Of a stretch of DNA of 64,000 nucleotides, positions 37,522 to 47,750 are shown in pieces. The position numbers were made by a program, and so were the translations under genes. Source of the stretch: Porticoccaceae bacterium. Its GTDB lineage: Bacteria; Pseudomonadota; Gammaproteobacteria; Pseudomonadales; Porticoccaceae. Within the stretch, counting starts at the first letter, position 1; the number at the start of each line of letters is the position of its first letter. The stretch spans positions 1 through 64,000 of the forward strand of contig CACETF010000001.1 of NCBI GenBank assembly GCA_902562425.1, given 5' to 3'. The notes beneath the pieces are model-generated. The model saw nothing but the letters and a program-made list of their open reading frames with translations, was not told the origin of the DNA and did no database searches.

Positions 37522-38706
37522 AGATTTTTTATTGAAAATTGAAGTGTCGTCTACTAGCAGCTTTTAGCATTGATACATCGAAGCTTAATTTTCTCACATA
37601 ACCTCTTGAATTGGCCCACAACGTATTAACATCGATTCGAATTACAAACGCTGTAATCATTTGTAGATTAGTGACTTGGAATGGTAGTCATTTCGATTTC
37701 CTCAAGAAGCTTAATGAGATATTGGGTATAGGCACCGTGGATCTGTTAATTTCTGGAAATATTTTGATTGATTCAGATTATTTGGAACGTCTGGGCAATG
37801 TCGTCATTAATTGCGTGCTTGATATATCTTGAAATAGCACTGAGAAATTAGATTACAGCGTCTACTAAAATAGGTGCTGAATCTGGGTTTAATAAAATCG
37901 TTTAGGCTGGCAGACACCAAGGATTGTTCCTCCCCGTCCGTTTACTCCGTGATTGATATGAAGCTATTAAGAAAGAACTTTAGTCGCCCTCAGGTTTTAT
38001 GAAAGAGCAAAATAATACATATTATTGATGATTTGACGATCAACCCAAAGGCCACAAAGCTAGCAGTATTTAATGGAGTACAACAGTATGCAGTACTTGG
38101 CTGGTGCTTTTATAGTTTTTAGATTCGTACAGTAATCTTCATGGTAATGTGTTTGTTGGTTCTTTTGTGTACAGATCAAGAGGTTTATTGGATACGTTTG
38201 CTTCAATTCGTTTGGGGGGAGGCAATGAATACCCGCTCCCGATCAGCTCAGTAGAGCTGATTTTAAACAAGAGGTTCCTTTAGAAAAGTTCTAACTTATC
38301 AGGATGGCAAGGGTATTAGGGGGTGGATATGACAGAACTTTCTGAAAGTACTCATGAATTCCCACCCCACGAGAGTCCATTTTCACTATTTTTTATTTGC
38401 CCGTGGTCCAATAAGAAAAATAAATTTGCGCTCAGGCTATCTGCCTTTCTTATAAATTAGTGTTGCTGTGATCTGTTTGATTCGTTGTGGGAGACTAGAA
38501 CTCCCGACTAATCTTATTTGCGAGGAGTTGTTACCACTTAATTTAAAATTTTTAAAGGAACTCTTTGAAGATCTGGCGGAGAAAAAATTATGAGTTGCTA
38601 GATAAAGACTACCCAAGGGATTTCTTTGGCTTAAGTAGCAATTTAGAAGCTATTCAGTCTAACTCAAAAAAGGTATGCTGATAAAACTGTTACCTAAATA
38701 ACTCAC
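37522..38706. other. Gene-poor stretch with decayed coding-like fragments
   Basis: Nearly 1.2 kb without an intact gene. On the plus strand, coding-like pieces in different frames are visible at about 38025-38120 (containing NPKATKLAVFNGVQQYAVLG, then a stop) and 38121-38283 (containing HGNVFVGSFVYRSRGLLDTF, running to a stop). A 44-codon ORF near 38329-38460 and a 73-codon TTG-initiated ORF at 37611-37832 are also present. None matches a family I know. The whole looks like the remains of one or two genes. Confidence 0.4.
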
Positions 38707-40245
38707 TTAAATCGGTGTTAGTGGGAAAACCCTCAAATTGTGAATAGACATTTTACTCTCATCACAAATAAACCTAGATAAAATGAAATATGTGTCTAAA
38801 TCAAATGCCTCAGCGCAGCAATACTCTTCGCTGCTTGATGTTACTCCTTGCACTTTTTTGGGTAGAGCATGCTCTTTTTCTGGTTGGAATCCAGCTTCAA
38901 AGAGATTTTGTAAATCTGTTATCCGGGAGAGATAACACCACTTATCAACAAGATGAAATGCGACATCTTCTTGATCTAAGGGATTACATTCTTTAACGAG
39001 AATAGCGGATTTCCACGGCCACACTTTTATGTCGTAAGAAGCGAGCGCCAATGCAACTCGTTGGTTATATTCGGTGGCACACTCATCCCCAACGCATGCT
39101 CCAAAGCACTTTTGAAGCTGACTTCTGAAACATCTTTTATTGTTTAGTTTGTTAATGGGAGCCTCTAATCCACATAGTTGGTGGCACAGACAATGAGTAT
39201 CAGCGAGTTCTTCAAGTTTTTTTTTCGCTTGCCTTGGGGAGCGAAAGAGTCCCGATCCATAATTGCCATGATTAAGCTCAATGCGTTCGATTTTTAAAGT
39301 AGTAAAGCCTTTATGATTTTCAGATTTTCTTATAGAGAAGAGGTTTTTTATTTTTCTCAAGCGCCTATTATAGAGGGGATTTAACGTTTTGATTCGTTGA
39401 TTTTCTAATATTTGTGCGCCAAAGTCCGACGGAGTTGATGTATAGTCCACTGAGCTGATTTTTGCGTTAAGTCGCGTACTCTTGGGATTTCGAAAATTTT
39501 GAGCGAAGTGGCTCATCACACGATTTCTTATATGAACGCTTTTACCGACGTATAGGAGTTCACCAAGTTGGCTGTAGAAATGATAAACACCAGGTCCATT
39601 TGGGAGTTTTTCAACTTCTTTGGGTGCCAACAATGGTGGCAAAGACGAGGTACGTTGTAGTGTGCTGCAGATGGCGGTAATTTCCTCCAGATCAAACAAT
39701 TCAGACGATTTCAAAAAAAATTTGTAGATGATGAGTGCATCATCCATAGCCCTGTGTCGATTTTTAATCGTAAAATGGAACCGCTTTATGATGGCATTAA
39801 GGCTGTGCCTTTTAAACTGTGGGTATAGGAGTCGACTGAATTTTAAAGAACACAGGGTTTTTTCGTGAAAGTTGATTTTTTCTCTCGCGAATTCATGTCT
39901 CAAAAACCCATAGTCGAATCGGATGTTATGAGCGACTAAAACGCGATCTTTTAAGTAGGCTCTGAGTTTCATAGCGATCTGTGAAAAGACAGGGGCGTTC
40001 TCGAGCATGCTTTTGTCAATACCCGTTAGCCGTTTGATTTTTTCAGGGATCGGTGTCTCTGGGTTACAGAATGATTGCCATTGATCAATTAATACGCCGT
40101 TTTCTATAATTAGTAATCCAATTTCGATAATTTTACAGTTAGTGGCATTTGCGCCGGTAGTCTCGCAATCGAGAATCACCATCTTGTCTGGAAATCCTTC
40201 TGATATCGCGCACATTTTCTTATCGAACCAGCTAGATTGAGACAT
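38707..40245 (-). CDS. DnaQ-like 3'-5' exonuclease fused to a GIY-YIG (UvrC/Cho N-terminal) nuclease domain
   Basis: 512 residues. N-terminal exonuclease domain (about 20-190) has the DEDDh motifs: ILDCETTG, AHNIRFDYGFL and HRAMDDA. The middle (about 215-300) has a GIY-YIG endonuclease domain with GPGVYHFY...LLYVGKS..IRNRVMSHF. The C-terminal 200 residues contain several Cys and resemble the tail of such fusions. This architecture is known in Gammaproteobacteria and Actinobacteria and is thought to act in DNA repair as a Cho/UvrC-like incision enzyme. It stands alone. Confidence 0.88.
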   Translation of the reverse strand: MSQSSWFDKKMCAISEGFPDKMVILDCETTGANATNCKIIEIGLLIIENGVLIDQWQSFCNPETPIPEKIKRLTGIDKSMLENAPVFSQIAMKLRAYLKDRVLVAHNIRFDYGFLRHEFAREKINFHEKTLCSLKFSRLLYPQFKRHSLNAIIKRFHFTIKNRHRAMDDALIIYKFFLKSSELFDLEEITAICSTLQRTSSLPPLLAPKEVEKLPNGPGVYHFYSQLGELLYVGKSVHIRNRVMSHFAQNFRNPKSTRLNAKISSVDYTSTPSDFGAQILENQRIKTLNPLYNRRLRKIKNLFSIRKSENHKGFTTLKIERIELNHGNYGSGLFRSPRQAKKKLEELADTHCLCHQLCGLEAPINKLNNKRCFRSQLQKCFGACVGDECATEYNQRVALALASYDIKVWPWKSAILVKECNPLDQEDVAFHLVDKWCYLSRITDLQNLFEAGFQPEKEHALPKKVQGVTSSSEEYCCAEAFDLDTYFILSRFICDESKMSIHNLRVFPLTPI

Positions 40246-40569
40246 TTTATTTTTGTTTTAATATCAGCCTTAGTTTGAACTTGTTGTTAGTCGTGTGTGT
40301 CAAATTATCAAGCACTACTCTTTACGTTTTAATGAATGGAGTAGATTTTGTTATCAGCATATATGGATTCTCTTAATGCGAGAAGTTCTTTAAGGAACCA
40401 CAGTTGATGATTCACCCACGGACTTATCATAGTTTATAGTGGCTCAGGCAGATGATATGTTTGGGTTTCAGGGCAGTGTAAACCTCTTTCTGGAACTTTA
40501 GAGAGGAGATGATTTAAATGTTATTGTTCTATCAAAATCCTCAAATTTCAGCAGATTGGTAATTACAAG
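40246..40569. other. Divergent intergenic region with a short leader ORF
   Basis: Promoter-bearing region between the nuclease (minus) and metalloprotease (plus). A 14-codon mini-ORF (40518-40562) has a better SD (GAGGAG, 9 nt) than the metalloprotease itself and ends 7 nt before its ATG, so it could feed ribosomes to the main gene. This is an inference. Confidence 0.35.
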
Positions 40570-43023
40570 ATGAATGAGAAATTTGCACAAGCGTATCCAA
40601 GATACCATAGAAGAAAAGGAAGTGATCACCTACTAGTTTTAATTTTATTGTTTTTAAATGCTTGTGGGGGTGGACCCGGAGGGAACTCCTTGATAAATCA
40701 AAATCAACTGCCAGAGGTTAACGCTGGCGATGATCAACTCGTGGAATCAGGGCAACAAGTGGAATTGGTTGCTACGGCAAACGATCCAGACGGATACATA
40801 AATACGATTTCCTGGATGCAGACTGCGGGCGATAACATACAATTAAGCAGTCTAGATTCAATAATCTCATCGTTTTATATGCCAGAGAGGCCAGAGTCCT
40901 CTGTCTTCACATTTTCCATTGAAGTATCAGACAATCATGGTAGAGTTGCATCTGACTCGGTCTCGATTTTTCACCTAAACTCACCCCCACAGATTAGTCT
41001 GATTGACAACCTTATAGCGATTCCGGGATCTACTGTCCAACTTGCTGTTGATGCAACCGATTCAGATGGTTCGATTCAGTCATACAGATGGGAGCAAATT
41101 TCCGGCGAAATTGTTGCTCTTCGCGGTCAAGACACATCTGAGGTAAGTTTTGTAATGCCATCGTTATCATCTTTGACTGATATAGTTATTGAGGTCATTG
41201 TGTCGGATAACAAAGATCTCCAAAGCAGCGAGAGCGTTCGAGTAGCATATGCAAATTCAAGTCCGACAGTAGAAGTATTGAGCCCAGAGGTGGTGGCTCC
41301 AAAAGGGTTAGTGGAGATAATTGGTAACTTTGAGGATCGCGATGGCACCGTCGAAAACTTCTCTTGGCACCAAACTGGTGGTGTCACTTTAGACCTTTCT
41401 GGAAGGGATTCAAAGATTCTTAGTTTCATAGCTCCTGATAGTGAAGGGGAATTCAGTTTTCGACTTGAAGTTGCTGACAATCTTGGCGCTGAAACGGTGG
41501 AGGATTTTTCTTTGATTGTTTCGGAAGACATTCAGATATCCGGTGAAGTGACTTTTGATTTAGTGCCCATCCATCAGGGCGGTGTTGGATTGGATTATAA
41601 CAATATTAAAATTGCTCCTGCTCGCAGTATTTTAGTCGAGGCACTCGACGAAGCAAATACGGTTATTGGTGCCACAACCACTAATGACTTTGGAATGTAC
41701 AGTTTGAAAATTGGTACTAATAAAAAAGTGCAAATTAGAGTTTCTTCTCATATGCGGAATGAGCATTATTGGGATGTGAAAGTTGCTGATAACACGAAAT
41801 CAGGAGCTGTATATGCGGGATATGGTGATTATTTCATTGCGGATAGAGAATATTTGGAGCGAAATTTTCACTTCAATTCTGGCTGGTCAGATGGAAATTA
41901 CTCGGAACCTAGGTCTGCAGCGCCTTTTGCAATATTAGATGCGGTTTATGATGCTTCGCGGAAGTTTGTCGATGTTGATGGCACAATTGAATTCCCGGCC
42001 CTAGAAATATATTGGAGCGAGAAAAACACTACGGCATCAGGCAATTTGAGCGAAGGCGATATTGGAACAACTTTCTATCAATCAGACAAGATTTATGTTC
42101 TTGGTGCCGAAAATGGTGATACAGATGAGTATGACAGACATGTCATTATTCACGAGTGGGGACATTATTTTGAAGATAATTTTTCACGAACAGACTCGAT
42201 TGGGGGTGACCACGGAAATGGAGATAAACTAGATTTTCGTGTCGCTTTTGGAGAGGGATGGGGTAACGCTTTAGCAGCAATTGTTACGGATGATTCGCTG
42301 TACAATGATAGCTTGGGAATTGGTCAGCAAGACGGTTTTTACATTGATATAGAGGATAATCAGGTACCTAACGGTGGTTGGTATAACGAAGCCTCTATAC
42401 AGTCTATAGTATATGACCTTTATGACTCCGATCGGGATGGTGTTGACAACGTAAGTCTTGGCCTTGCTCCTTTGTATTCAGTGCTGATTTCAGAAAGTTA
42501 CAGGACAATGCCGTTGTTTACCAGTGTGTATAGTTTTATCGATGAGTTGAAAAGTCAACAACCCGCACAATCTTCAGAAATAGATGATTTAGTAAGAAAT
42601 CAGAATATCTTTGGTTTTGGCCCACTTGGGGAATATGAGACAAATGATGGCGGTATCCCCTCTGTTTTGCCCATTTACCGGACGGCTGGAGTAAATGATG
42701 GGGGTACCAGTGGATTTTGTTCGGTTGTCGATGCGGGGTTCTTCAACAAACTAGGAAACACAATATTTGTGACCTTTGAGGTTTTCGAAGTTGGTCTCTA
42801 TCAAATTTCGGTGACTCAACAAGGCAAAACAAATTTTGCGGTTGACGTCGATTTTTTGATTGTAGGATCAGGATTGCTTAAGAGAAAGGCTGAGGGTCCG
42901 GTTTTAGGATCGGAAGAGTTGAGTATTAATCTAAATAACGGTCTTTACGGTTTGGCAATTTATTCATACGACGGCAGAAGAGATGTTTGTTTCGATCTTG
43001 AGATTAACAAATTAAGTGGATAA
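40570..43023 (+). CDS. Surface lipoprotein with PKD-like repeats and an HEXXH metalloprotease domain
   Basis: 817 residues. The lipoprotein signal ends LLFLNACGGGPGG. Three PKD/Ig-like repeats (about residues 45-330) each contain a variant of the D.DG.I..(Y/F)SW(E/H)Q pattern, e.g. ANDPDGYINTISWMQ and EDRDGTVENFSWHQ. A beta-sandwich segment (about 340-400) follows. The catalytic region near 535 has IIHEWGHYFEDNF, the zinc-binding HEXXH, with a downstream FGEGWGNALAA that may give the third ligand Glu. The C-terminus is a beta-rich domain with Cys residues. It is probably an outer-membrane or cell-surface protease; substrate unknown. Followed 3 nt later by a small secreted protein. Confidence 0.82.
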   Translation: MNEKFAQAYPRYHRRKGSDHLLVLILLFLNACGGGPGGNSLINQNQLPEVNAGDDQLVESGQQVELVATANDPDGYINTISWMQTAGDNIQLSSLDSIISSFYMPERPESSVFTFSIEVSDNHGRVASDSVSIFHLNSPPQISLIDNLIAIPGSTVQLAVDATDSDGSIQSYRWEQISGEIVALRGQDTSEVSFVMPSLSSLTDIVIEVIVSDNKDLQSSESVRVAYANSSPTVEVLSPEVVAPKGLVEIIGNFEDRDGTVENFSWHQTGGVTLDLSGRDSKILSFIAPDSEGEFSFRLEVADNLGAETVEDFSLIVSEDIQISGEVTFDLVPIHQGGVGLDYNNIKIAPARSILVEALDEANTVIGATTTNDFGMYSLKIGTNKKVQIRVSSHMRNEHYWDVKVADNTKSGAVYAGYGDYFIADREYLERNFHFNSGWSDGNYSEPRSAAPFAILDAVYDASRKFVDVDGTIEFPALEIYWSEKNTTASGNLSEGDIGTTFYQSDKIYVLGAENGDTDEYDRHVIIHEWGHYFEDNFSRTDSIGGDHGNGDKLDFRVAFGEGWGNALAAIVTDDSLYNDSLGIGQQDGFYIDIEDNQVPNGGWYNEASIQSIVYDLYDSDRDGVDNVSLGLAPLYSVLISESYRTMPLFTSVYSFIDELKSQQPAQSSEIDDLVRNQNIFGFGPLGEYETNDGGIPSVLPIYRTAGVNDGGTSGFCSVVDAGFFNKLGNTIFVTFEVFEVGLYQISVTQQGKTNFAVDVDFLIVGSGLLKRKAEGPVLGSEELSINLNNGLYGLAIYSYDGRRDVCFDLEINKLSG

Positions 43024-43026
43024 TCT

Positions 43027-43572
43027 ATGAGATTTTTTTTAGCTAAACTAAGATCTGGATTATATTTTTTTGCGATACTTCTATTTTATGTGTCGTTTTC
43101 CGTAAGCGGTTATGAGGGATTAGAATCTGGATCAAATAACAAAACAAATGTTCATGTGAAGCCGGGTGCGGCAGTCACGTTTTCGCATAATTATGACGGT
43201 TTTAGCGAGTTGAATCAGTCATCAAATGTGAAGCTTACGTTCAGAGAACGGTATGACTTTGGAGACCTCACAATTACTTTTGCGACAACTGATGGATTGA
43301 CTATCACATCGACCAAGCAAAGTTATATTTTTAAAATGCTAAATACGGACACTCACGACATAAATTTAAGCCTGTGCCCTGTAACAGAGGGAAAACATTA
43401 CTTGACAATATTTGTGTCAGTGAATACTACCAGAAAGTCGCCTCTGTCGAGAGTTTTTGCTCTCGCAGTAAAAGTGGGAGAAAATAATTTATCACGGTCA
43501 CCCATAGTACCTAAAAAATTTGGTATGGAGAGTGACTTTGTAAGAGTACCGGTTTATGAGAGCACGAAATAG
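43027..43572 (+). CDS. Secreted beta-rich protein paired with the metalloprotease, unknown
   Basis: 181 residues starting 3 nt after the metalloprotease stop, so co-translated. A hydrophobic signal peptide (SGLYFFAILLFYVSFSVSG) opens it. The mature part is rich in Thr/Ser/Asn with alternating hydrophobics (LTITFATTDGLTIT), typical of a beta sandwich. It may be an accessory, inhibitor or substrate of the protease (inference). Confidence 0.6.
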   Translation: MRFFLAKLRSGLYFFAILLFYVSFSVSGYEGLESGSNNKTNVHVKPGAAVTFSHNYDGFSELNQSSNVKLTFRERYDFGDLTITFATTDGLTITSTKQSYIFKMLNTDTHDINLSLCPVTEGKHYLTIFVSVNTTRKSPLSRVFALAVKVGENNLSRSPIVPKKFGMESDFVRVPVYESTK

Positions 43573-43730
43573 ATCAAAAAGCTTTTATTCAGGCTCGCAA
43601 TGTTTGGCTTCCATAACACATTTAAAGGAGGGGGAGGCTAGTGACTTAGTTTTTTTTGAGACATCCTTACCTGTGATAGGTTTGCATCTTTTTAGCGAAG
43701 TTTGACCTCTATCAAATTTTGTCTTAAGAG

Positions 43731-45200
43731 CTATGAAGGCTGACCTTGCGGTCGAACATGTTTTGCTAGCAGTCTCTTTTTCTCCAATACAACTTTGGGA
43801 TGTGTTCGGTGTGCCCAAATTGCCTTTCGAGCATATTTGCCACTTTTTGCGATATCCACAATCGGAAGAGGGTAGTCCCTGCCTATTTCAAAGTTATAAA
43901 AAGCTTGCTCAATCGGTGGTATGGTCCAGGGTTCATGAATGTACTGATCGGGGAGATTTAATAACTCGGGCACCCAACGTCTTATAAAGATTCCGTTTGG
44001 GTCATGCTCGAGAGATTGTTTCACCGGATTATAAATCCGAATAGTATTGATACCAGTCACGCCAGCCTGCATTTGGAACTGAGGGAAATGAATACCCGGT
44101 TCATAATCTAAGAATTGTTGAGCAAGAAAATGGGATCCCGCTCGCCAGTCCTGATACAAGTGATGGCAAAGAAATGAAACTAACATTGCACGCATTCGAA
44201 AATTCAACCATCCATTTTGAATTACGCTTCTCATGCATGCGTCAATAAGTGGATATCCGGTGGTTCCGCTCTTCCATTTAGCAACGAAATCTTGGTCTAC
44301 TGGTTTTTCTAATTCTTCAAAACCTTGATTTATGCAACGATTTTCGTAACTGCATTCCATTTCAAACTTTTGTATAAAGTGGCAACGCCATTTTAGCCGG
44401 GTGAGGAATGCGTCAAAGACTTTCTTTTGCATAGAATAGTTTGGATGATTTTTTATAAACTGATAAACCTGTCGAGAGGATATGTTTCCCCAAGCTAGAT
44501 ATGGCGAAATTCTCCCGTTACTGAATCGGCTGTCATTAGGTTTTGAAATATTAATCAAATAATCGTGGTGACGACCAGATGCAAATGATTGGAGATACTT
44601 CCATGCATTTTTTTCGCCCGCCGGCTGAAAATATTTGGGGTATTTTCGTATAGAATCTTGTAATTTTTTAGGCATGAGGAAACAGTTTGGGAATGAAATA
44701 TTTGGGCGCTTTCGGAATACGTTTTTTACGCATTCGCCCCTAGCATGCTTATACCAAAGTCCGTCCCAGCCTTTTCGGTTTGTGATGCCGCGAACGACGC
44801 CATTGCACTGAAACTGTAGCCATTGGATTCCTCTTTCTTTGAAAAAATTTTCGATGACTACATCTCTTTTCCAACTCTCATACGTTCCTGATTCTTGATA
44901 ACTCATTACATACTCGATCTGAAAAATTTTGGAAAGCTGTTCAAAAACCGTTGGTGCTTCCCCGAAGAGGGTTTTGATATTTATGTTATTTGACTCGAAT
45001 TTTTCCGAAATAGCGCTCATTGACTGAGAAGTGAATTGCAAGTGTCGTAGAGAAAAGTCTCCTCTTTGAAGCCAGCTTGGTTCTATGATGAATATTACGA
45101 CGTATGGTGTCTGGTGTTTTTCAGCTTCAGCCAAAGGACTGTGGTCCTGAGTACGGAGGTCCCGCTTTAACCACACGACATTGATTCGTTGTTTCTCCAA
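43731..45200 (-). CDS. Photolyase/cryptochrome family protein
   Basis: 489 residues. N-terminal photolyase alpha/beta domain opens with [18 protein letters not shown]. The C-terminal FAD-binding domain contains [38 protein letters not shown] and [16 protein letters not shown], with [21 protein letters not shown]. It is a member of the deoxyribodipyrimidine photolyase family that repairs UV dimers in light with reduced FAD, or a photoreceptor derived from it. Sub-class not assigned. It converges with the metalloprotease operon and forms the left flank of the light-related block. Confidence 0.88.
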   Translation of the reverse strand: MEKQRINVVWLKRDLRTQDHSPLAEAEKHQTPYVVIFIIEPSWLQRGDFSLRHLQFTSQSMSAISEKFESNNINIKTLFGEAPTVFEQLSKIFQIEYVMSYQESGTYESWKRDVVIENFFKERGIQWLQFQCNGVVRGITNRKGWDGLWYKHARGECVKNVFRKRPNISFPNCFLMPKKLQDSIRKYPKYFQPAGEKNAWKYLQSFASGRHHDYLINISKPNDSRFSNGRISPYLAWGNISSRQVYQFIKNHPNYSMQKKVFDAFLTRLKWRCHFIQKFEMECSYENRCINQGFEELEKPVDQDFVAKWKSGTTGYPLIDACMRSVIQNGWLNFRMRAMLVSFLCHHLYQDWRAGSHFLAQQFLDYEPGIHFPQFQMQAGVTGINTIRIYNPVKQSLEHDPNGIFIRRWVPELLNLPDQYIHEPWTIPPIEQAFYNFEIGRDYPLPIVDIAKSGKYARKAIWAHRTHPKVVLEKKRLLAKHVRPQGQPS

Positions 45201-45267
45201 AACATCTCCTCAAGGATGTGTTGCATTTCGATTTTTATGACAAAGTTGCTTGCCTCTAGACAATTGC

Positions 45268-45456
45268 CTAAAAGCCGTCATCCTCCTGAGCAAGTGTTAA
45301 CGTAATCTGATTATCCGATATTGTAGTTTTCACCAGAATTGGCCTGCAACACACTGAGCAATCTTCTGTGTAGATTTGATCAAGGGTTGGGTCAACTAAC
45401 AGCCAAATGTATTCCCAACAAAATGGGCAAGTCTCTTTAAATTCCTCTAACTGCAC
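45268..45456 (-). CDS. CPXCG-motif zinc-ribbon-like small protein
   Basis: 62 residues. Two cysteine pairs, CPFCW and CSVCCRPI, about 25 residues apart fit a zinc ribbon; the first departs from the family's CPXCG only at the last residue. EYIWLLVDPT between them is typical of the family. Function unknown; stands alone 68 nt upstream of the photolyase. Confidence 0.75.
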   Translation of the reverse strand: MQLEEFKETCPFCWEYIWLLVDPTLDQIYTEDCSVCCRPILVKTTISDNQITLTLAQEDDGF

Positions 45457-45588
45457 TGTTCCTTATCCGAAACTCATCGTATTTTCGAATCACCTCTGTA
45501 ATGACTCCATGTGTACGAAAGAGTAAGTTAATTGGGTCATTGAGATTAAATCAATTTATAGTTAATTCTAGATCAGAAATTTTTACAT

Positions 45589-46725
45589 TCACTTTAAGTC
45601 GGCGAGAGGGTGTTCGGAGGGTAACCAAGGGCTTTTGAAAAACGGTTCAATCATCTCAGGAGTTACATCATCAAGACTCACAGGATACCAATTGGGGGAG
45701 TGATCTTTATCGATAATTAAAGCTCTTATGCCCTCGATGGTTTCACTATTTTTGCTTACTAGGTTTTCGTTAAATGTATAAAAGCAATGCTGAGCAAGGT
45801 CCCTCTCCATCCTGAGACACTCCGCCAAAGTTAGAGATTGCCCATAACTGAGTTGTCTATAGGTAACACATAGCATTATTGGAGAGCGCTTTTTGAGTTT
45901 TAGGAGAGTTTTTTCTACCCATTCTCCATCTAATTTAGCGAGCTTTTCTACAGCTTTATTTAAGGACTCTTGCCCAAATATAAACGCTAATCGAGGATCG
46001 AACCATGATGGTGTATGAGTACTATCTTTTAAATTTATGCACTGAGCTTGTAATTTGTTGATCCTATCCCTCACGTTTGTGAAGCTAGATTTTGTTAATA
46101 AATTCCAATTATTCAGCAAGTCCTTGCTCATTAGTAAACCATCAGCTAGACCAGTGGCTATAGCATCATCGCCGGATAGTACTTGTCCTGTGATCCCGAT
46201 GTATTTGCCGATGTTGTTTTCACATTGATTCAGGAAGAAACTGGCCCCAACATCGGGGAAAAAACCTATGTTGGTCTCTGGCATAGCCATCCTAGTGCGT
46301 TCCGTCACTATTCGAAAAGATGCTCCTTGTGAAAGACCCATACCTCCCCCCATCACAACTCCGTCCATAAATGCTATGTAAGGCTTGGGGTAAGAGTAAA
46401 TCAGATGAGTTAAACGATACTCGGCGGTGAAAAAATCGCTTAATGACTCGTCTTCTTTATAACTTGCGCCATAAAAGAAGCGGATATCTCCTCCGGCGCA
46501 GAAATCGCCAAAAGGACCGATTTTATTGCAACCGCGAATTGCGACCGCCTCTACCTCCGGTTGATCTCGCCATTCAATTAGTAGATCGGTTAATTGGAGC
46601 ACCATATCAAGAGTTAACGCGTTAAGCGCTGCAGGACGATTTAATGTAACGCAACCTACACCCGCACTAATCTCTGCTTTTATGTGTTCCATCACTTTTA
46701 AAATATTAACACTCCAAGGTTGCAT
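45589..46725 (-). CDS. 3-hydroxyisobutyryl-CoA hydrolase / enoyl-CoA hydratase-isomerase family
   Basis: About 378 residues, crotonase fold. VGCVTLNRPAALNALTLDMV is the N-terminal family motif, FCAGGDIRFFY holds the oxyanion-hole region, and MPETNIGFFPDVGASFFL contains the Glu and Asp of hydrolase-type members. Length and the last motif favour 3-hydroxyisobutyryl-CoA hydrolase (valine catabolism) over plain hydratases. The ATG at 46725 overlaps the fni stop (TGATG), so it is the last gene of the retinal cluster; a start at 46692 is also possible. Its presence there is unexpected. Confidence 0.8.
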   Translation of the reverse strand: MQPWSVNILKVMEHIKAEISAGVGCVTLNRPAALNALTLDMVLQLTDLLIEWRDQPEVEAVAIRGCNKIGPFGDFCAGGDIRFFYGASYKEDESLSDFFTAEYRLTHLIYSYPKPYIAFMDGVVMGGGMGLSQGASFRIVTERTRMAMPETNIGFFPDVGASFFLNQCENNIGKYIGITGQVLSGDDAIATGLADGLLMSKDLLNNWNLLTKSSFTNVRDRINKLQAQCINLKDSTHTPSWFDPRLAFIFGQESLNKAVEKLAKLDGEWVEKTLLKLKKRSPIMLCVTYRQLSYGQSLTLAECLRMERDLAQHCFYTFNENLVSKNSETIEGIRALIIDKDHSPNWYPVSLDDVTPEMIEPFFKSPWLPSEHPLADLK

Positions 46726-47750
46726 CAAAGCTGTTTGAGTCTTGGAGACTTTAAAAGATTAGCTTCTTTTAGTTTTTCCAAAGAGTTTTTACCTGTCAGA
46801 AACATTGTTCTTTTGAGTTGTTCACTTACGATTTCTATTTTTTCCATCACAGCCGACGAAGAGTCTATTGCGGGACTCAAAAATGGCTGTGCAAGTGCAG
46901 TCATTTTTGCTCCTAAACGGATACAACGTGCGACATCGAGACCATGCCGAACGCCTCCAGAGGCGATTAAGTTTAAAGGTTCGTCAAACCTACTTAATTC
47001 ATAAAGAACTTCACAGGTTGACATCCCCCAAGTGATGAAAGGCTGCATAATTTCGCGTTCTTTATGTGAGTCATTACGAGCAAGCTCTATGGTTGCCCAG
47101 TTGGTGCCACCAAAACCAGCTGTTTCTAGCCAGGCCACGCCTACAGATAAAAGATCTCGTGCAGCGGTAGGCCCTATGCCTACTCCAACTTCCTTCGCAA
47201 GAATAGGTACGTCAAGGTGCTTGCAACATTTTTCTATCGCATTCAAGACACCACACCAATTGTGATCGCCGTTTGGTTGACTGAGCTCTTGCAGTGGATT
47301 AAGGTGAATCATTAACCCATCCGCTTCTATACTGTCTATGGCTTTTTTTGCCAAGTCTATCCCGCCACACGCAATTTGTGTGCCTCCTAAATTTCCAAGT
47401 AGCACTGTATTAGGAGCCCAACTGCGAATCTTCTGTGGTAGCCCCAACTCCAATGATGCTCTTTGAGATCCAAGAGCCATGGGAACTCTGCAGTATTCCG
47501 CGGCGATAGCAAGATTTTTGTTAATCATATCACTATGATCGCATCCACCAGTCATAGCGCCAATAATGATCGGAGCACTGCATTGGCGGCCTAAAAATGT
47601 ACATTCGATGTTCACGGAGTGAAGGTCGATTTCTGGAATTGCTGAGGGCTCGAAACAGATTTCATCGAAGTTGTTACCTGCACTGGATTGATGACTGCGA
47701 TCCAATGCAAGATTAATATGATCTTCTTTACGTTTTTGGATGTCAGTCAT
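46725..47750 (-). CDS. fni: Isopentenyl-diphosphate delta-isomerase, type 2
   Basis: FMN- and NADPH-dependent isomerase that balances IPP and DMAPP, feeding carotenoid synthesis. Family marks include RKEDHI near the start, APIIIGAMTGG, MALGSQRA, HLNPLQELSQPNGDHNW and VAWLETAGFGGTNWA..E. About 341 residues from the ATG at 47750, which overlaps the blh stop by 8 nt; an upstream ATG seven codons earlier lies inside blh. Type 2 enzyme in a proteorhodopsin cluster fits a retinal supply role. Confidence 0.93.
   Translation of the reverse strand: MTDIQKRKEDHINLALDRSHQSSAGNNFDEICFEPSAIPEIDLHSVNIECTFLGRQCSAPIIIGAMTGGCDHSDMINKNLAIAAEYCRVPMALGSQRASLELGLPQKIRSWAPNTVLLGNLGGTQIACGGIDLAKKAIDSIEADGLMIHLNPLQELSQPNGDHNWCGVLNAIEKCCKHLDVPILAKEVGVGIGPTAARDLLSVGVAWLETAGFGGTNWATIELARNDSHKEREIMQPFITWGMSTCEVLYELSRFDEPLNLIASGGVRHGLDVARCIRLGAKMTALAQPFLSPAIDSSSAVMEKIEIVSEQLKRTMFLTGKNSLEKLKEANLLKSPRLKQL

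Noticed and set aside
38329-38460. 44-codon ORF starting MTELSESTHEF
   Set aside because: Plausible composition, but no family match and it lies in a decayed stretch; not enough to call a gene.
43585-43818. 77-codon minus-strand ORF overlapping the photolyase 3' end
   Set aside because: It reads another frame of the photolyase gene for over a third of its length, has no SD and no family resemblance; probably a shadow.
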